A stretch of 64,000 nucleotides of DNA, taken from the NCBI GenBank assembly GCA_963745955.1, contig CAVUZI010000011.1, forward strand, positions 1,054,001-1,118,000. The letters run 5' to 3'. Under the pieces are notes generated by a model that saw only the letters and a program-made list of their open reading frames with translations, was not told the DNA's origin and searched no databases. This stretch comes from Bog-756 sp963745955 (lineage in GTDB: Bacteria > Actinomycetota > Acidimicrobiia > Acidimicrobiales > RAAP-2). The translations under genes were made by a program, and so were the position numbers. Positions 18,549 through 28,692 of this stretch are shown here, piece by piece (within the stretch, counting starts at the first letter, position 1; the number at the start of each line of letters is the position of its first letter).

Positions 18549-19729
18549 TGTGGGTGCCGAGAATGTCATCCGTCTACCTTGATCAGGACTTTCGTGGATC
18601 GGCCTGATCCGATGAAACTGGACCATGGCCCTGTCGTTTCTCTATCTCGCCTTCGTCAGAATCCTCCAGTTGGTGCTCCTCGGTCGCCGGGACAGCAACG
18701 AGTTAGCCGTTGAAGTCGTCATGCTCCGACACGAGGTTGCTGTGCTCCGTCGTCAGGTAGTCCGACCGGCCCTCCGGCCTCCCGATCGCGCTCTGCTCGC
18801 CGGACTGAGTCGGCTACTTGATCGTCGGCGTCGAGGAAGATTCTTCGTGCAACCCGAGACCCTGCTCCGGTGGCATCGGGACTTGGTCCGGCGGAAATGG
18901 ATCTATGCCCACCGTCCAGGTCGACCAAGCATCCCCGCTGGCACCGTTTCGATCATCCTGCGACTGGCCCGGGAGAATCCCAGCTGGGGCTACCGGAGGA
19001 TCCAGGGTGAGCTCGCCAGGATGGGTGTGGCCTTGGCCCCATCGAGCGTCTGGGCCATCCTGCGCAGGCACTACATCGATCCCTCACCGATGTGGACGGG
19101 ACCCAGCTGGAGTGAGTTCCTTCGAAGCCAGGCGTCATCCGCATTGGCCTGCGACTTCTTCACCGTCGACACGGTGCTGTTGAAGCGGCTCTATGTTCTG
19201 TTCTTCATCGAGATCGACACTCGACGGGTGTACGTGATGGGGATCACGGCTCACCCGACTGGATCGTGGGCCGTCCAACAGGCTCGCAACCTCAGCATGG
19301 TGCTCGCCAACCGGGCTCACCCAGTCAAGTTCCTGATCCGGGACCGAGACACCAAGTTCACTTCGAGTTTTGACGAGGTCTTCCGGTCTGAGGGCATCCG
19401 GATTATCCGGAGCCCAATCCGGGCACCACGGGCCAACGCGCTTCGCCGAGCGTTTCGTCGGAACGGTGCGTCGTGAATGTCTGGACCGGATGTTGATCTT
19501 TGGTCGCCGTCATCTGGAGCACGTGCTGGCCGGCTATGTCGCCCACTACAACCGCCACCGCCCGCATCGCGCTCTGGATCAGCAGGCTCCACTATCGGTG
19601 GGGACGCGTCCGGCGTCGATCGGAGATCCTGTCCTCGACCGACTGCGGAGAACCGACAAGCTCGGTGGTCTCATCCACGAATACGAACTGGCAGCGTGAT
19701 GACCTTGGATGGCATTTTCGGCACCCACA
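18549..19729 (+). mobile_element. Complete insertion sequence, copy 2 (1,181 bp)
   Basis: The same left end as copy 1 (TGTGGGTGCCGAGAATGTCA) starts at 18549. The right end TTTTCGGCACCCACA closes at 19729, giving terminal inverted repeats of ~24 bp with a few mismatches. The element lies about 100 bp after kinase copy 3. No direct repeat of the target is seen. Its single base excess over copy 1 agrees with the one-base insertion in the transposase. Confidence 0.85.
18625..19699 (+). pseudogene. DDE transposase of IS copy 2, frameshifted before the catalytic Glu
   Basis: Very similar to the transposase at 1155-2228. The first frame (18625-19476) contains the two catalytic aspartates (LACDFFTVDT, RDRDTKFTSSFD). 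One extra base around 19438-19441 (CCAACGCGCTTCG here, CCAACGCCTTCG in copy 1) shifts the frame just before FAERFVGTVRREC, which holds the catalytic Glu. The remainder is readable in the next frame to 19699. No slippery heptamer is obvious, so programmed frameshifting is not supported. The copy is probably inactive unless the base is a sequencing error. Confidence 0.8.
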
Positions 19730-19831
19730 AGGTCAGAGCACTAGTTGGGCCGACCGAACCAATTCGTTCGGCGAACGCCGCAGCCCCGGCTGATCAACTG
19801 CCAACGATGATTTGCACCTTGGCGGTGTTCG

Positions 19832-20740
19832 CTATCGCTTTGAGTTGCGATGACGATGCCCACCGTTATTACAGGACACAGTTGGTGGAGTGGCCATCCC
19901 GTTCGCCAACGGACCGCCAGTCGCTAGGACGGTCGCCGCGCCTGTGCTTGAGTTGATCTCCAGGAGCGAACCGGTGGCAGTTTGTCCGAACAGGGTCCCG
20001 GAGCTGTTCACAAGTCCATACACCTCAGTCTGGCCCGTGCTGCCTATCTCTGTAGCCGCACCGGTCGTCGGATTGACCTGGACCAGCAAATCGTACGGAG
20101 AGCCAACGGCCGTCATGTAGAGCGTCCCACGCTGAGTGAAGCCAAGGTCTCCCGACGAGGTGAAGGCGTTCGCACCCACCTCCGTGCCTACTCCGGTCAT
20201 CGGATTGATCGTGAGGAGCTGGTCAGTCCCCGATGCGTAAATCGTGCCATTGGGACCTACTACCAAGCCATTGACGACCGCACCCACTGAACCGATCAAC
20301 GTAGCCGCGCCGGTGCTCGGATTGATCCTGTAAAAGTTGCTTCCGAAGTCGATGCCGTAGAGCGTGCCGTTGGAGGTCAGCGCGATATCGGTGAGCGTGA
20401 TCGCCCCGCTGGCAGTCGTCACTGAGCCGATGGTGATCGCCTGGTCTGCGTTCGGCCCGCGAAGAAACTCCAGATCGAGAACTGACGGGGTTGATGACGT
20501 CGCGACATAGGCTGTGCATCCCGCTTGCAACGACTCGTTGGCCGTCCGTTGAAATAGCTGAGTACCTGGCGTGAGGGCTGTCAGCCTGTGATCGAGTTTC
20601 TGACACCCCTGTGTGTTGCCTGGGTTTCGTCCCGGCGATCCGATGCGGGTTGCTGCGGCTGGGCCCGCAAGAAGCCCAATGGTTAGAGCCGAACCAGCTA
20701 TCGCAACCGTCACCCGCACTGATATTGAGCGAGATTCCAC
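19832..20740 (-). CDS. Secreted beta-propeller-like repeat protein
   Basis: GTG at 20740 is preceded by GGAGGT six bases upstream, which decides the start; the product has 302 residues. The signal peptide is VTVAIAGSALTIGLLAGPAAA. The mature part has repeated segments such as LTSNGTLYGIDFGSNFYRIN, STGAATLIGSVG, GPNGTIYASGTDQLLTINP and PTTGAATEIGSTG. These are strand-turn units of ~40 residues, as in propellers of the NHL/DUF4394 type. It ends in a basic tail (GGHRHRNSKR). It is presumably extracellular; the function is unknown. It lies between an IS and an IS relic. Confidence 0.65.
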   Translation of the reverse strand: MESRSISVRVTVAIAGSALTIGLLAGPAAATRIGSPGRNPGNTQGCQKLDHRLTALTPGTQLFQRTANESLQAGCTAYVATSSTPSVLDLEFLRGPNADQAITIGSVTTASGAITLTDIALTSNGTLYGIDFGSNFYRINPSTGAATLIGSVGAVVNGLVVGPNGTIYASGTDQLLTINPMTGVGTEVGANAFTSSGDLGFTQRGTLYMTAVGSPYDLLVQVNPTTGAATEIGSTGQTEVYGLVNSSGTLFGQTATGSLLEINSSTGAATVLATGGPLANGMATPPTVSCNNGGHRHRNSKR

Positions 20741-20921
20741 TTGTCCCACCTCCACAAGCGCAGCCACTCGTTGGCCCGCGCAGCCGGGGTGAGTCTCGCA
20801 CTGCGGTGGTCCTCTGGCAACCGACTTTGTTCCCAGAATGTTTGACGTAACCCTGGCCAATCGCACAACGGAGTTTGGCCTGGGTGGTGTTTACCGCGCT
20901 ATGCGTTCCCCTGCTCACGTA

Positions 20922-21043
20922 GCGAGACCGACAGGACTCGAGAGCGTCGATCCTTCACGATTCGAGCGGACGGATCGGCTAGGCGGACTCATCCATGAAT
21001 ATTGCCTGGTGGCGTGAGGTGGATGGGTTTCTTGGCACCCACA
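20922..21043 (+). mobile_element. Right-end relic of the same IS family
   Basis: The sequence encodes a degenerate transposase C-terminus (ERTDRLGGLIHEYCLVA and stop), against RRTDKLGGLIHENGLAA in copy 1. It is followed by GGATGGGTTTCTTGGCACCCACA, the IS right terminus, ending at 21043. No left end or catalytic part is found nearby. It is an old remnant that now fills the region upstream of the DMT transporter gene. Confidence 0.75.
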
Positions 21044-21180
21044 GGGTGACCGGGAGGCCCAGCGAGACTCCGCGTTGCGCTAAGGGTTGTCGGTCGCAAT
21101 AGCCTCGCACTCCTTGGCCGGGGCACTCTTACCCTGGGTAGGAGATCGGAGCCAGGGATCATGAATCGGAGCAGAGGCTG

Positions 21181-22047
21181 ATGGCCGTTCTCCTGGCACT
21201 TCTTGCTGCATCGGCTTTTGCAATGGGAAGTGTCCTTCAACAGAAAGGAGCTCTCGAGGCGCCAGCAGAGGGCGATGACCCTCGATTCCTAGTTCAGATC
21301 CTGAAGCGCCCGGTGTGGCTCGTCGGTGGCGGCCTCCAGGCAGCAGGATGGGTTCTGCAGGCCGCCGCGCTTGATCGTGGTTCCCTGGTCGTCGTTCAGT
21401 CGCTGACCGCCACCAGCCTCGTCATCGCCTTACCGCTCGGTGCGCATTTCACCGGGCAGCAAATAAGCCGCCGAGTGGTCACCGGGGCGGTGGCCATCAT
21501 CGTGGGGATCGTCCTCTTCCTCTCCGTCGGGTCGCCTCAAAAGGGCACTTCCCACCCAACCGCCGTCGCCTGGTTGGGTGCGGGTGTCTTGGCAACTGCC
21601 GTCGTTGTCGTCCTGGCCAGAATCGGACGTACTCGAAGTGGGGCGACGAAGGCGTTGATGTTCGGATCAGCTGCCGGAGTGGGCTTTGCGCTCCAGGCCA
21701 CTGTCACCAAGGAACTCATGACAATCGTGGGTAACGGTATCGGAGACCTGCTATCCAGCTGGGAGATCTATGCCCTCATCGCTACGGCCTTCGCTGGCTT
21801 CGTACTGCAGCAATCCGCTCTCAGGACCGGCCTTCTTGCTCCCGCGATGGCCTCCAGCAACGCTGTCACCCTGTTCGCCAGCGTAATCTTCGGGATCACG
21901 GTGTTTGGAGAGAAGCTGTCGAACGGGAGCAACAGACTGGCCCCGGCCTTTATCGGCCTCGCGGTCGCGCTTGCCGGTGTCGTGTTGCTGGCTGGGACCA
22001 AGCCGCCTCAAGCATCCGAGCCACTTCCCTTTGGAACCCAGATATAG
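21181..22047 (+). CDS. DMT-superfamily (EamA-like) membrane transporter
   Basis: The 288-residue protein has nine or ten hydrophobic helices, beginning VLLALLAASAFAMGSVLQQK. Two related halves fit the EamA/DMT pattern: LDRGSLVVVQSLTATSLVIALPLG in the first and TGLLAPAMASSNAVTLFASVIFG in the second. It is an inner-membrane carrier of unknown substrate; similar short proteins are often left unnamed or compared with NIPA-type Mg transporters. ATG at 21181 follows GGAGCAGAGG. The stop is 138 bp before the PPK2 gene on the same strand. Confidence 0.75.
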   Translation: MAVLLALLAASAFAMGSVLQQKGALEAPAEGDDPRFLVQILKRPVWLVGGGLQAAGWVLQAAALDRGSLVVVQSLTATSLVIALPLGAHFTGQQISRRVVTGAVAIIVGIVLFLSVGSPQKGTSHPTAVAWLGAGVLATAVVVVLARIGRTRSGATKALMFGSAAGVGFALQATVTKELMTIVGNGIGDLLSSWEIYALIATAFAGFVLQQSALRTGLLAPAMASSNAVTLFASVIFGITVFGEKLSNGSNRLAPAFIGLAVALAGVVLLAGTKPPQASEPLPFGTQI

Positions 22048-22185
22048 CGACCCGATCCAATCACCGTCGATCGACATTCGTCTTCTCGTCCAGCAGAACA
22101 TTTTCGGTTGTGGCTCAACATAGGGTCGAGTCGAGGGGTGCACACAGCGTCATTGAGATCGTAGGACCCAAACGGAGGTGGGGCC

Positions 22186-23082
22186 GTGACAAAGCAACGG
22201 GACAAGAAGAAGAGTGGGAAGAGGGAGGAGATGCTGGCCACCCACCTGAGCCGGGCGAGACGCCCTGTCGGCTCAGACCCGGCCGAGGAACCTGGTCCCG
22301 ACGGGAACCACAAGATGAAGCGCAAGGAATACGAGCGCGAACTCCGGCATCTGCATGGAGAGCTCGTCGCCGCACAGGAGTGGGTGAAGGACTCTGGGGT
22401 GAAGATATGCATTGTCTTCGAGGGCCGCGACACGGCAGGCAAGGGAGGGACGATCAAGGCCATCACCGAACGTGTGAGCCCCAGAGTCTTCCAAGTAGTC
22501 GCCCTTTCCGCACCTACTGCTCGGGAGAAGTCACAGATGTACATCCAACGATACGTGCGACACTTCCCGGCTGCCGGCACGGTGACGATCTTCGACCGCA
22601 GTTGGTACAACCGGGCCGGGGTCGAGCGGGTGATGGCCTTCTGCACCCCCGAAGAGTCCGCTCGCTTCCTGGAGTTGACCCCCAGCGTGGAAAAGGCCAT
22701 GGTGGATTCGGGCATCCTGCTCATCAAGTACTGGCTGGAGGTCAGCCCGGACGAACAGACACGACGGCTCCAGAGCCGAATCGACGACCCCCGCAAGATT
22801 TGGAAACTGTCGGAGCTGGACCTGCTCTCCTACCGGCGGTGGTTCGACTACTCACGGGCCCGCGACGAGATGTTCGCGGCCTCCGATACTGCTTGGGCGC
22901 CTTGGTGGATCGTGAACTCCGATGACAAGAAGCGGGCTCGGCTCAACGTCATCTCGCACCTTTTGCGGACGATTCCGTATGAGCCTCTCAAACATCGCGA
23001 TGTGGAGCTGCCGGATCGTCAGAAGCCCGGTGGCTATCGGGAGCCAGAGGTTGCGCTTCGATATATCCCGACCCCGTACTAG
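22186..23082 (+). CDS. ppk2: Polyphosphate kinase 2 family protein
   Basis: The product has 298 residues; GTG start with GGAGGT six bases upstream. PPK2 enzymes move phosphate between polyphosphate and nucleotides. The Walker A motif is CIVFEGRDTAGKGGTIKAI, the Walker B region TIFDRSWYNRAGVERVMAF, and the lid segment has the expected basic residues (QTRRLQSRIDDPRKIWKLS). The end PGGYREPEVALRYIPTPY fits the family. The length suits single-domain PPK2. The N-terminal ~45 residues are charged and probably disordered. The subclass (ADP or AMP phosphorylation) cannot be decided here. It may serve phosphate and energy storage together with the nearby glycan-degrading enzymes. Confidence 0.9.
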   Translation: MTKQRDKKKSGKREEMLATHLSRARRPVGSDPAEEPGPDGNHKMKRKEYERELRHLHGELVAAQEWVKDSGVKICIVFEGRDTAGKGGTIKAITERVSPRVFQVVALSAPTAREKSQMYIQRYVRHFPAAGTVTIFDRSWYNRAGVERVMAFCTPEESARFLELTPSVEKAMVDSGILLIKYWLEVSPDEQTRRLQSRIDDPRKIWKLSELDLLSYRRWFDYSRARDEMFAASDTAWAPWWIVNSDDKKRARLNVISHLLRTIPYEPLKHRDVELPDRQKPGGYREPEVALRYIPTPY

Positions 23083-23139
23083 CGAGTCGGTTCGCCTTCT
23101 TGGCTTTCCGGCGGAATCGGCCCCTTCAACGAACGGGCT

Positions 23140-24534
23140 CTATGGCTCAGAGGTAGCCAGGGGGTCGACTCCTCGGGCGATTGCGACCAAATCGCCGACC
23201 GAGATATCACGCGCCCGACGCCGCTCAGCGGCGGTGAGGTTTCCTGCGGAGACCAGCAGCCGCAGTCCACGTGGATGGATCTGGAACGTCAATGGGGTCG
23301 AGAGCTCCAACGCCTCACCATCGATGCCGACGAAGGCCTTACCGGACCGAGACCGGACCTCGAATTGGGTGGCACTGAACTCGTGCCAGTACCGGCTCCG
23401 GCGGCGTTGGCCGAGCGCGGCGAGGGCGAACACTTGGGCCGCCTCCCTTCCCGATCCTGCGGAGATGGCCACGATCCCGAGCGTTCCGGTGTCCAGCCGT
23501 CGGCGTTGTGAGGCATCGAGGGTCGCACCGAGGACATAGGGATTGTTGGAGACCTGGATCAAGAAGGCGCCGTCGACCTCGACACCGTTGGGCTCGGTGA
23601 ACTGGAGGTCAAAGGGTTCCTGTGTGCGGCCTAGCATCTCGGGCAACAGCGCCTTGGTGGTTTCCGACTTGGCTTCGCGGTATCCCTCCTGCTGAACAAT
23701 CGTCGCATAGATGCCCAACGAGACATTGTTTACGAAGAGCCGATCTCCCACGGTGGCGTAATCGATGCGGCGTTCGATGGCGTCACGAAAGGCATGCAGG
23801 CTGAGGCGAGGATCCTCCCGATCAATCCCGAGGTCGAGTGCGAAGTGGTTTCGCGTTCCGGCCGAGACGCACACGAACGGAAGGTCGTTTTCGATGGCGA
23901 TGGAGGCGACAAGGGCCTGAGAGCCGTCCCCTCCGGCCATACCGAGGCAATCGGCCCCCCCGGCTATCGCGTCCCGTGCCAGCTGTTCCAGGTCGAGGCC
24001 GTGATCGAGCATGATCACCTCGACGCCGAAGTCCTTGGCCAGGTCGACAAGCCCAAACTTCGCCACCTTGCCCCCGCCTGACCACGGATTGCAGATCAGT
24101 ACCGGGTGTTGAGGTCGTCTTGCCGACACCGGGCGACGATCGTCATGCTCGTGTAGGTCACGCACGAGCGCAGCTCTCCCCAAGCCACCGGCACCGGCCA
24201 AGAGCAGGGCCAGTACCGCAAGACGGAGGAGTGGTCGATCGCCGTGGGGCGTCACCCAGAAGATCGCCAGAACGATCAGGGTCACCCCGACGACCCCCCC
24301 GGCGATTCCGACACCCCGACGAGGCATCTGCTCAGTGACCGCCCACCAGAGCCCACAAACCGCAACGGCGAGGCCGGCGAGGCCGAGGACGAGGAACCCG
24401 AGATTACGGACGGCGAAGACGACGAGCGCCACGGCCAGCAGCAAACCGCAACCAAGGGACCCGAGCGCCAGTCCACGCTCGCGTCCTGTGACCGGACGCT
24501 GACGCCGGTTCATCGGATCCGCTGACGAGTCCAT
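23140..24534 (-). CDS. Membrane-anchored diacylglycerol-kinase-like lipid kinase
   Basis: The protein has 464 residues. The first ~130 contain four hydrophobic helices (LGCGLLLAVALVVFAV, LGFLVLGLAGLAVAVCGLWW and two more). A DAGK catalytic domain follows from about residue 140: PVLICNPWSGGGKVAKFG, then GMAGGDGSQALVA with the GGDGS nucleotide-binding signature and CVSAGTRNHFALDLG. The C-terminal half has VNNVSLGIYA and FVGIDGEALEL, as in YegS/DgkB-type kinases. Substrate may be diacylglycerol, sphingoid base or another lipid. Most such kinases lack the four-helix N-terminus. It converges with the PPK2 gene. Confidence 0.85.
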   Translation of the reverse strand: MDSSADPMNRRQRPVTGRERGLALGSLGCGLLLAVALVVFAVRNLGFLVLGLAGLAVAVCGLWWAVTEQMPRRGVGIAGGVVGVTLIVLAIFWVTPHGDRPLLRLAVLALLLAGAGGLGRAALVRDLHEHDDRRPVSARRPQHPVLICNPWSGGGKVAKFGLVDLAKDFGVEVIMLDHGLDLEQLARDAIAGGADCLGMAGGDGSQALVASIAIENDLPFVCVSAGTRNHFALDLGIDREDPRLSLHAFRDAIERRIDYATVGDRLFVNNVSLGIYATIVQQEGYREAKSETTKALLPEMLGRTQEPFDLQFTEPNGVEVDGAFLIQVSNNPYVLGATLDASQRRRLDTGTLGIVAISAGSGREAAQVFALAALGQRRRSRYWHEFSATQFEVRSRSGKAFVGIDGEALELSTPLTFQIHPRGLRLLVSAGNLTAAERRRARDISVGDLVAIARGVDPLATSEP

Positions 24535-24635
24535 CTCAGACCTCCCTGATCAACGTAGTTCACGGGTGCCCCGGGGGGAGGAGACAGAGACCGCTCGCAT
24601 CTCGAAACCGCGCGGGGCATCACGGGTGACATCAG

Positions 24636-26426
24636 TCACTGCAAACCGTCCTGCTTCTTCATCTCGCCCGGCGGCACGTCGACTTCGACCTGCGGAGATT
24701 GGGCAAAGGCGACAAGTGCAGACTCGATGGTCGGGAAGAAATGCGTCGGATCGATTGTCCGAGTCAATTCGTATCGCTCGATCTTTTCGCGTACCGGATC
24801 CTTCATCTCGGCGAAGATCAGAGAGACCCCGCGCCTGTTGAGGGACTCGTCGAGGTCCTCGAGCATGTCCGCCGCCGTCGTATCGACGTCGGTGATGGGC
24901 TCTGCGGCCACCACGATCCATCGAGGAGGGGGTTCGGCCGCCGCGAGCTCCCGGACCTGTTGGCGGAAGGCCCGAGCATTGGCAAAGAACAGGGGTGCAT
25001 CGAACCGGAACACGATGAGGCCTTCTATCCGTTCGGCATCTGGATAGGACCGCACATCGTGATAGCCGGGAACTCCCTCGACCCTCCCGAGGCTCGTGCT
25101 GTATGGCCACCATGATCGGCGGAACACGTTGAGGATGGAGAGCCCGACTGCGATGGCGATCCCCGGTAGTACACCGAGGACGGCGACCCCGAAGAAAGCT
25201 GCGATCGACAGTGCGAACTCAGTTCGGCGCACCTTCCACAGCCGCTTCATCCCGGCCAGGTCAGCAAGGGACAGGGCCGCGGCCATCACCACCGCGGCCA
25301 GCGTCGGCTGGGGGAGATTACGGAACAGTCCGGGAACGACAAGAAGCATGAGCACAATGACCGCGGCACCGACCAGACCGGTGATCTGCGTCTTGGCGCC
25401 CGACTGGTCAGCCACTGCTGTCCGCGAACCACTGGTGCTGACCGGGAACCCCTGGAACAGTCCGGCAGCCACGTTCGACGTCCCGATACCGATCATCTCC
25501 TGGTTGGCCTGCACCTCGTCGCCGCTGCGGGCGGCGAACGCCGAGGCCGTCGAGATGGTGTCCGTCAGGGCCACAAGCGAAATCCCGAGCGCTCCGGCGA
25601 CGAGCAGCCCCAGGTCGGACACCGAGACACTCGGAAGCGTGAACGGGGGCAACCCTTGAGGAAGCGTGCCTACGAGGGAGACCCCGTGCCTGGCCAGATC
25701 GAACACCACCGCGGCACCGATGGAAAGAACGACGGCCACGAGCACCGCCGGGATCTTCGGTAGCGAGCGCTGGAGCACCAGGATGACGGCAAGTCCGAAC
25801 AAGCCGGTAACGACGGCAGCGGTCACGGCCTCACCCGACCTGAGACCGTCCACGAATCCGGTTACGTCCCCAAGCAGTGTGTCGGAGTGAATTGAGAACC
25901 CGAACAGCTTTGGCAGCTGGCCCACCAGGATCGTGAGCGCGAGACCGGTCATATAGCCAATTTGGGTCGGCTTGGAGAGCAGATCGGCTACGAAGCCCAG
26001 CTTCGCCACCCCGGCCAGGATCATCATGGCGCCTACCAGGATGGCGAGCATCGATGCCAGGGCAACGGCACGGGCAGGACTTCCGTCCGCACCAGCGAGG
26101 GGGAGGATCGTGGCCGCGATCATCGGTCCCAACGACGAATCGGGCCCGAGCACAAGGATGCGAGATGGTCCTAGCGCGGCATACCCGACAAGACAGAGGA
26201 TCGAGGTGTAGAGGCCGGTGATGGGTGGCAGTCCCGCAAGCTCGGCATAGGCCATCCCCTGGGGCACGAGGATGGCCGTCAGGACCAAACCAGCCATGAG
26301 GTCCTTGGGTAGCCACCGTGGCTGGTAGCCGGCGATCATCCGGGCGCCCGGTATCCGCCTCAGCAACTGGAGGCGTCCGGTCGGGGGTTCTGCATCCACT
26401 TCACACGACCGTAGGTCCGAACCCAC
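24636..26426 (-). CDS. SulP-family anion transporter with C-terminal STAS domain
   Basis: The 596-residue protein matches SulP permeases. After a short hydrophilic start come WLPKDLMAGLVLTAILVPQG, MAYAELAGLPPITGLYTS and VLGPDSSLGPMIAATILPLA, with about twelve helices in all. NQEMIGIGTSNVAAGLFQGF is the usual SulP signature. The last ~130 residues form a STAS domain (GLIVFRFDAPLFFANARAF, DVDTTAADMLEDL). Such transporters carry sulfate, bicarbonate or other anions; the substrate is not evident. It runs divergently from the GH15 gene across ~250 bp. Confidence 0.9.
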   Translation of the reverse strand: MGSDLRSCEVDAEPPTGRLQLLRRIPGARMIAGYQPRWLPKDLMAGLVLTAILVPQGMAYAELAGLPPITGLYTSILCLVGYAALGPSRILVLGPDSSLGPMIAATILPLAGADGSPARAVALASMLAILVGAMMILAGVAKLGFVADLLSKPTQIGYMTGLALTILVGQLPKLFGFSIHSDTLLGDVTGFVDGLRSGEAVTAAVVTGLFGLAVILVLQRSLPKIPAVLVAVVLSIGAAVVFDLARHGVSLVGTLPQGLPPFTLPSVSVSDLGLLVAGALGISLVALTDTISTASAFAARSGDEVQANQEMIGIGTSNVAAGLFQGFPVSTSGSRTAVADQSGAKTQITGLVGAAVIVLMLLVVPGLFRNLPQPTLAAVVMAAALSLADLAGMKRLWKVRRTEFALSIAAFFGVAVLGVLPGIAIAVGLSILNVFRRSWWPYSTSLGRVEGVPGYHDVRSYPDAERIEGLIVFRFDAPLFFANARAFRQQVRELAAAEPPPRWIVVAAEPITDVDTTAADMLEDLDESLNRRGVSLIFAEMKDPVREKIERYELTRTIDPTHFFPTIESALVAFAQSPQVEVDVPPGEMKKQDGLQ

Positions 26427-26673
26427 GTGGCCGCCACCGACATCTGGGCACGGCTAGACCCCGGGTAATTGCCGGCCTCCTGGGTGCTCAGCACAGTCTT
26501 GCCCGACAGCCCATTCTTGAGCGGATTTTGTCGAGGCTCCGACAGGAAGCCCGACCGGCGGAGGTCCACGCATCACCTCGGCGCAATCCACGGCAAGGCG
26601 ATAGTCTCCACACGGCGCACGCAGCGCACGGAACATGACGGAAATCAGCCTCTCAACGAGGAGCAACGGGATC

Positions 26674-28525
26674 ATGACCGACTTTCCTCCGATCGCCGAG
26701 TACGCCTTCCTCTCCGACTGCGAAAACAGTTGTCTGATCGCGCCGGACGGATCGGTCGAGTGGCTCTGCCTGCCCCGCCCGGACTCACCGAGCGTCTTCG
26801 GGGCCCTGCTCGATCGCGGGGCAGGGTCGTTCCGGTTCGGACCGTCCAACACGATGGTCCCCCATCACCGTCGGTACGTGCCCGGCACCATGGTGGTCGA
26901 GACCACCTGGCACACTCCTTCGGGGTGGCTCGTGGTGAACGATCTCTTGGTCATACGCAAGGTAGACGACACGACGCGCCGTCCTGGGTACCGGCGGGCA
27001 CCGACCGACTCGGCGGCCTCCGGGGTCCTCCTCCGCATGGCCAAGTGCATCTCAGGGAAGGTCGAAATCGATACGGCCTGTGTCCCTTTGTTCGAATACG
27101 GTGCCTCTACCGCACAGTGGGCCTATGACAGTGACGGCTACGGCTCAGTCACGGCGCGAGACTCCAGCGGCGAACAGTCCCTTTCGGTGGTCAGCAGTCT
27201 GCGCCTCGGCATCGTCGGAGGAAGGTGCTACGGGCGCACCAGTCTCAACGAAGGAGAGGAAAGCTTTGTCGCTCTGTCGTGGGGCGGATCTGCTCCGACC
27301 ACTCAGAATGAAGCCAACGGGGATCTCGACTCGACGGTGTCATTCTGGCGTGATTGGCTGGCCACCGGCACGTTCCCAGACCACCCGTGGCGGCCGTACA
27401 TCGAGCGAAGCGCGCTGACGCTAAAGGGTCTGAGCTACGCACCCACGGGGGCAATCATGGCCGCTTCAACGACATCGCTTCCCGAGACCCCGGGGGGCGC
27501 ACGCAACTGGGACTACCGCTTCACATGGATCAGGGACACCGGATTCACGTTACGGTCGCTCTACCGTCTGGGGTTCGACTGGGAGGCGCTCGAGTACTTT
27601 GCGTTCGTCCTCGAAAGCGTGAGTCAGGGGAAACTCGACCAGCCGTTCGAACTCCAGATCATGTATGGAATAGGCGGCGAGCGGGATCTGACCGAGTCGA
27701 CGCTCGACCACCTGAGCGGCTACGACGGAGCACGTCCGGTCCGGGCAGGCAACGGGGCATGGGACCAGCATCAAAACGACGTTTGGGGCATGCTCCTCGA
27801 CGGCGTGGACCAGCACTTCAAACGGGGGGCCGCACAGATCGTCCCGCCCGTGTGGGAGGGACTGGCCGGGCTGGTGGACGAGGCAATCTCCCACAGCGGG
27901 GATGCCGACCAGGGCATCTGGGAGATTCGGGGCGAGCCCCAGCACTTCACGGCATCGGCGGTGCTGTGCTGGGTGGCCGCAGACCGGGGAGCCGACTTGG
28001 CCCAGAGGCGCGGCGACTCCGAACGTGCCGTCCGTTGGCGGGAAGCGGCCGACGAGATGAAGACCGAGATCCTGGCCAAAGGGGTTGATACCCGCGGCAG
28101 ATTCCGACAGGCCTACGAGAACGAGGATCTCGACGCCTCCCTGCTCCTCATCCCCCTCATGGGATTTCTCTCTCCTGATGACGAGCGGGTAAAGGCCACG
28201 GTTCTCGCCATTGCCGACGAGCTGACCGAGGACGGACTCGTGCTCCGCTACAGAGTGGATAACACCGATACCGGGTTCGAAGGGAAGGAGGGAACCTTCA
28301 CCATCTGCTCGTGGTGGCTCGTCTCGGCGTTGGCCATGATTGGCGAGTACCGATCCGGCACGGGCGCTGTGCAAGAAGTTGCTCTCATTCGCCAGCCCAC
28401 TTCATCTCTACGCCGAAGAGATCGATCCCGACACGGGAGACCATCTTGGGAACTTTCCCCAGGCATTCACCCACCTAGCCCTCATCGATGCAGTGTCGCA
28501 ACTCATCGAGGCAGAGACGGCCTGA
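26674..28525 (+). pseudogene. GH15 family glycosidase (glucoamylase/trehalase type), frameshift near the 3' end
   Basis: ATG at 26674 is preferred because GAGGAG stands ten bases upstream. The (alpha/alpha)6-barrel protein begins FPPIAEYAFLSDCENSCLI and GSVEWLCLPRPDSPSVFG. It carries RNWDYRFTWIRDTGFTLRSL and GIWEIRGEPQHFTASAVLCW, which has the proposed acid Glu. Near 28346-28350 one base appears added: the frame goes to an aberrant tail ending at 28530, while the neighbouring frame reads LCKKLLSFASPLHLYAEEID and LGNFPQAFTHLALIDAVSQL to a stop at 28525. That part holds the expected second catalytic Glu. If the lesion is real the enzyme should be inactive. It probably degrades an alpha-glucan or trehalose. 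Confidence 0.8.
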
Positions 28526-28692
28526 GGTAGGCAGTGACCAGGATTGTTGCTCGAAACGCACGTCCGAGCGCGATCTCGATTCCCTCGTCGAGTGCTCGCC
28601 CGAAACTCCCGTCGATAGTCACCCCTGCCTTCGGTAGCATCGGGTCCACAACGGATCCGTCCAGCCGGAGATCTGACCGCGGAGTGTGACCA

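Noticed and set aside
18625..19699. Programmed ribosomal frameshift in the IS transposase
   Set aside because: Copy 1 is a single intact frame and the shift site in copy 2 (GCGCTTC) is not a recognised slippery sequence; an indel is simpler.
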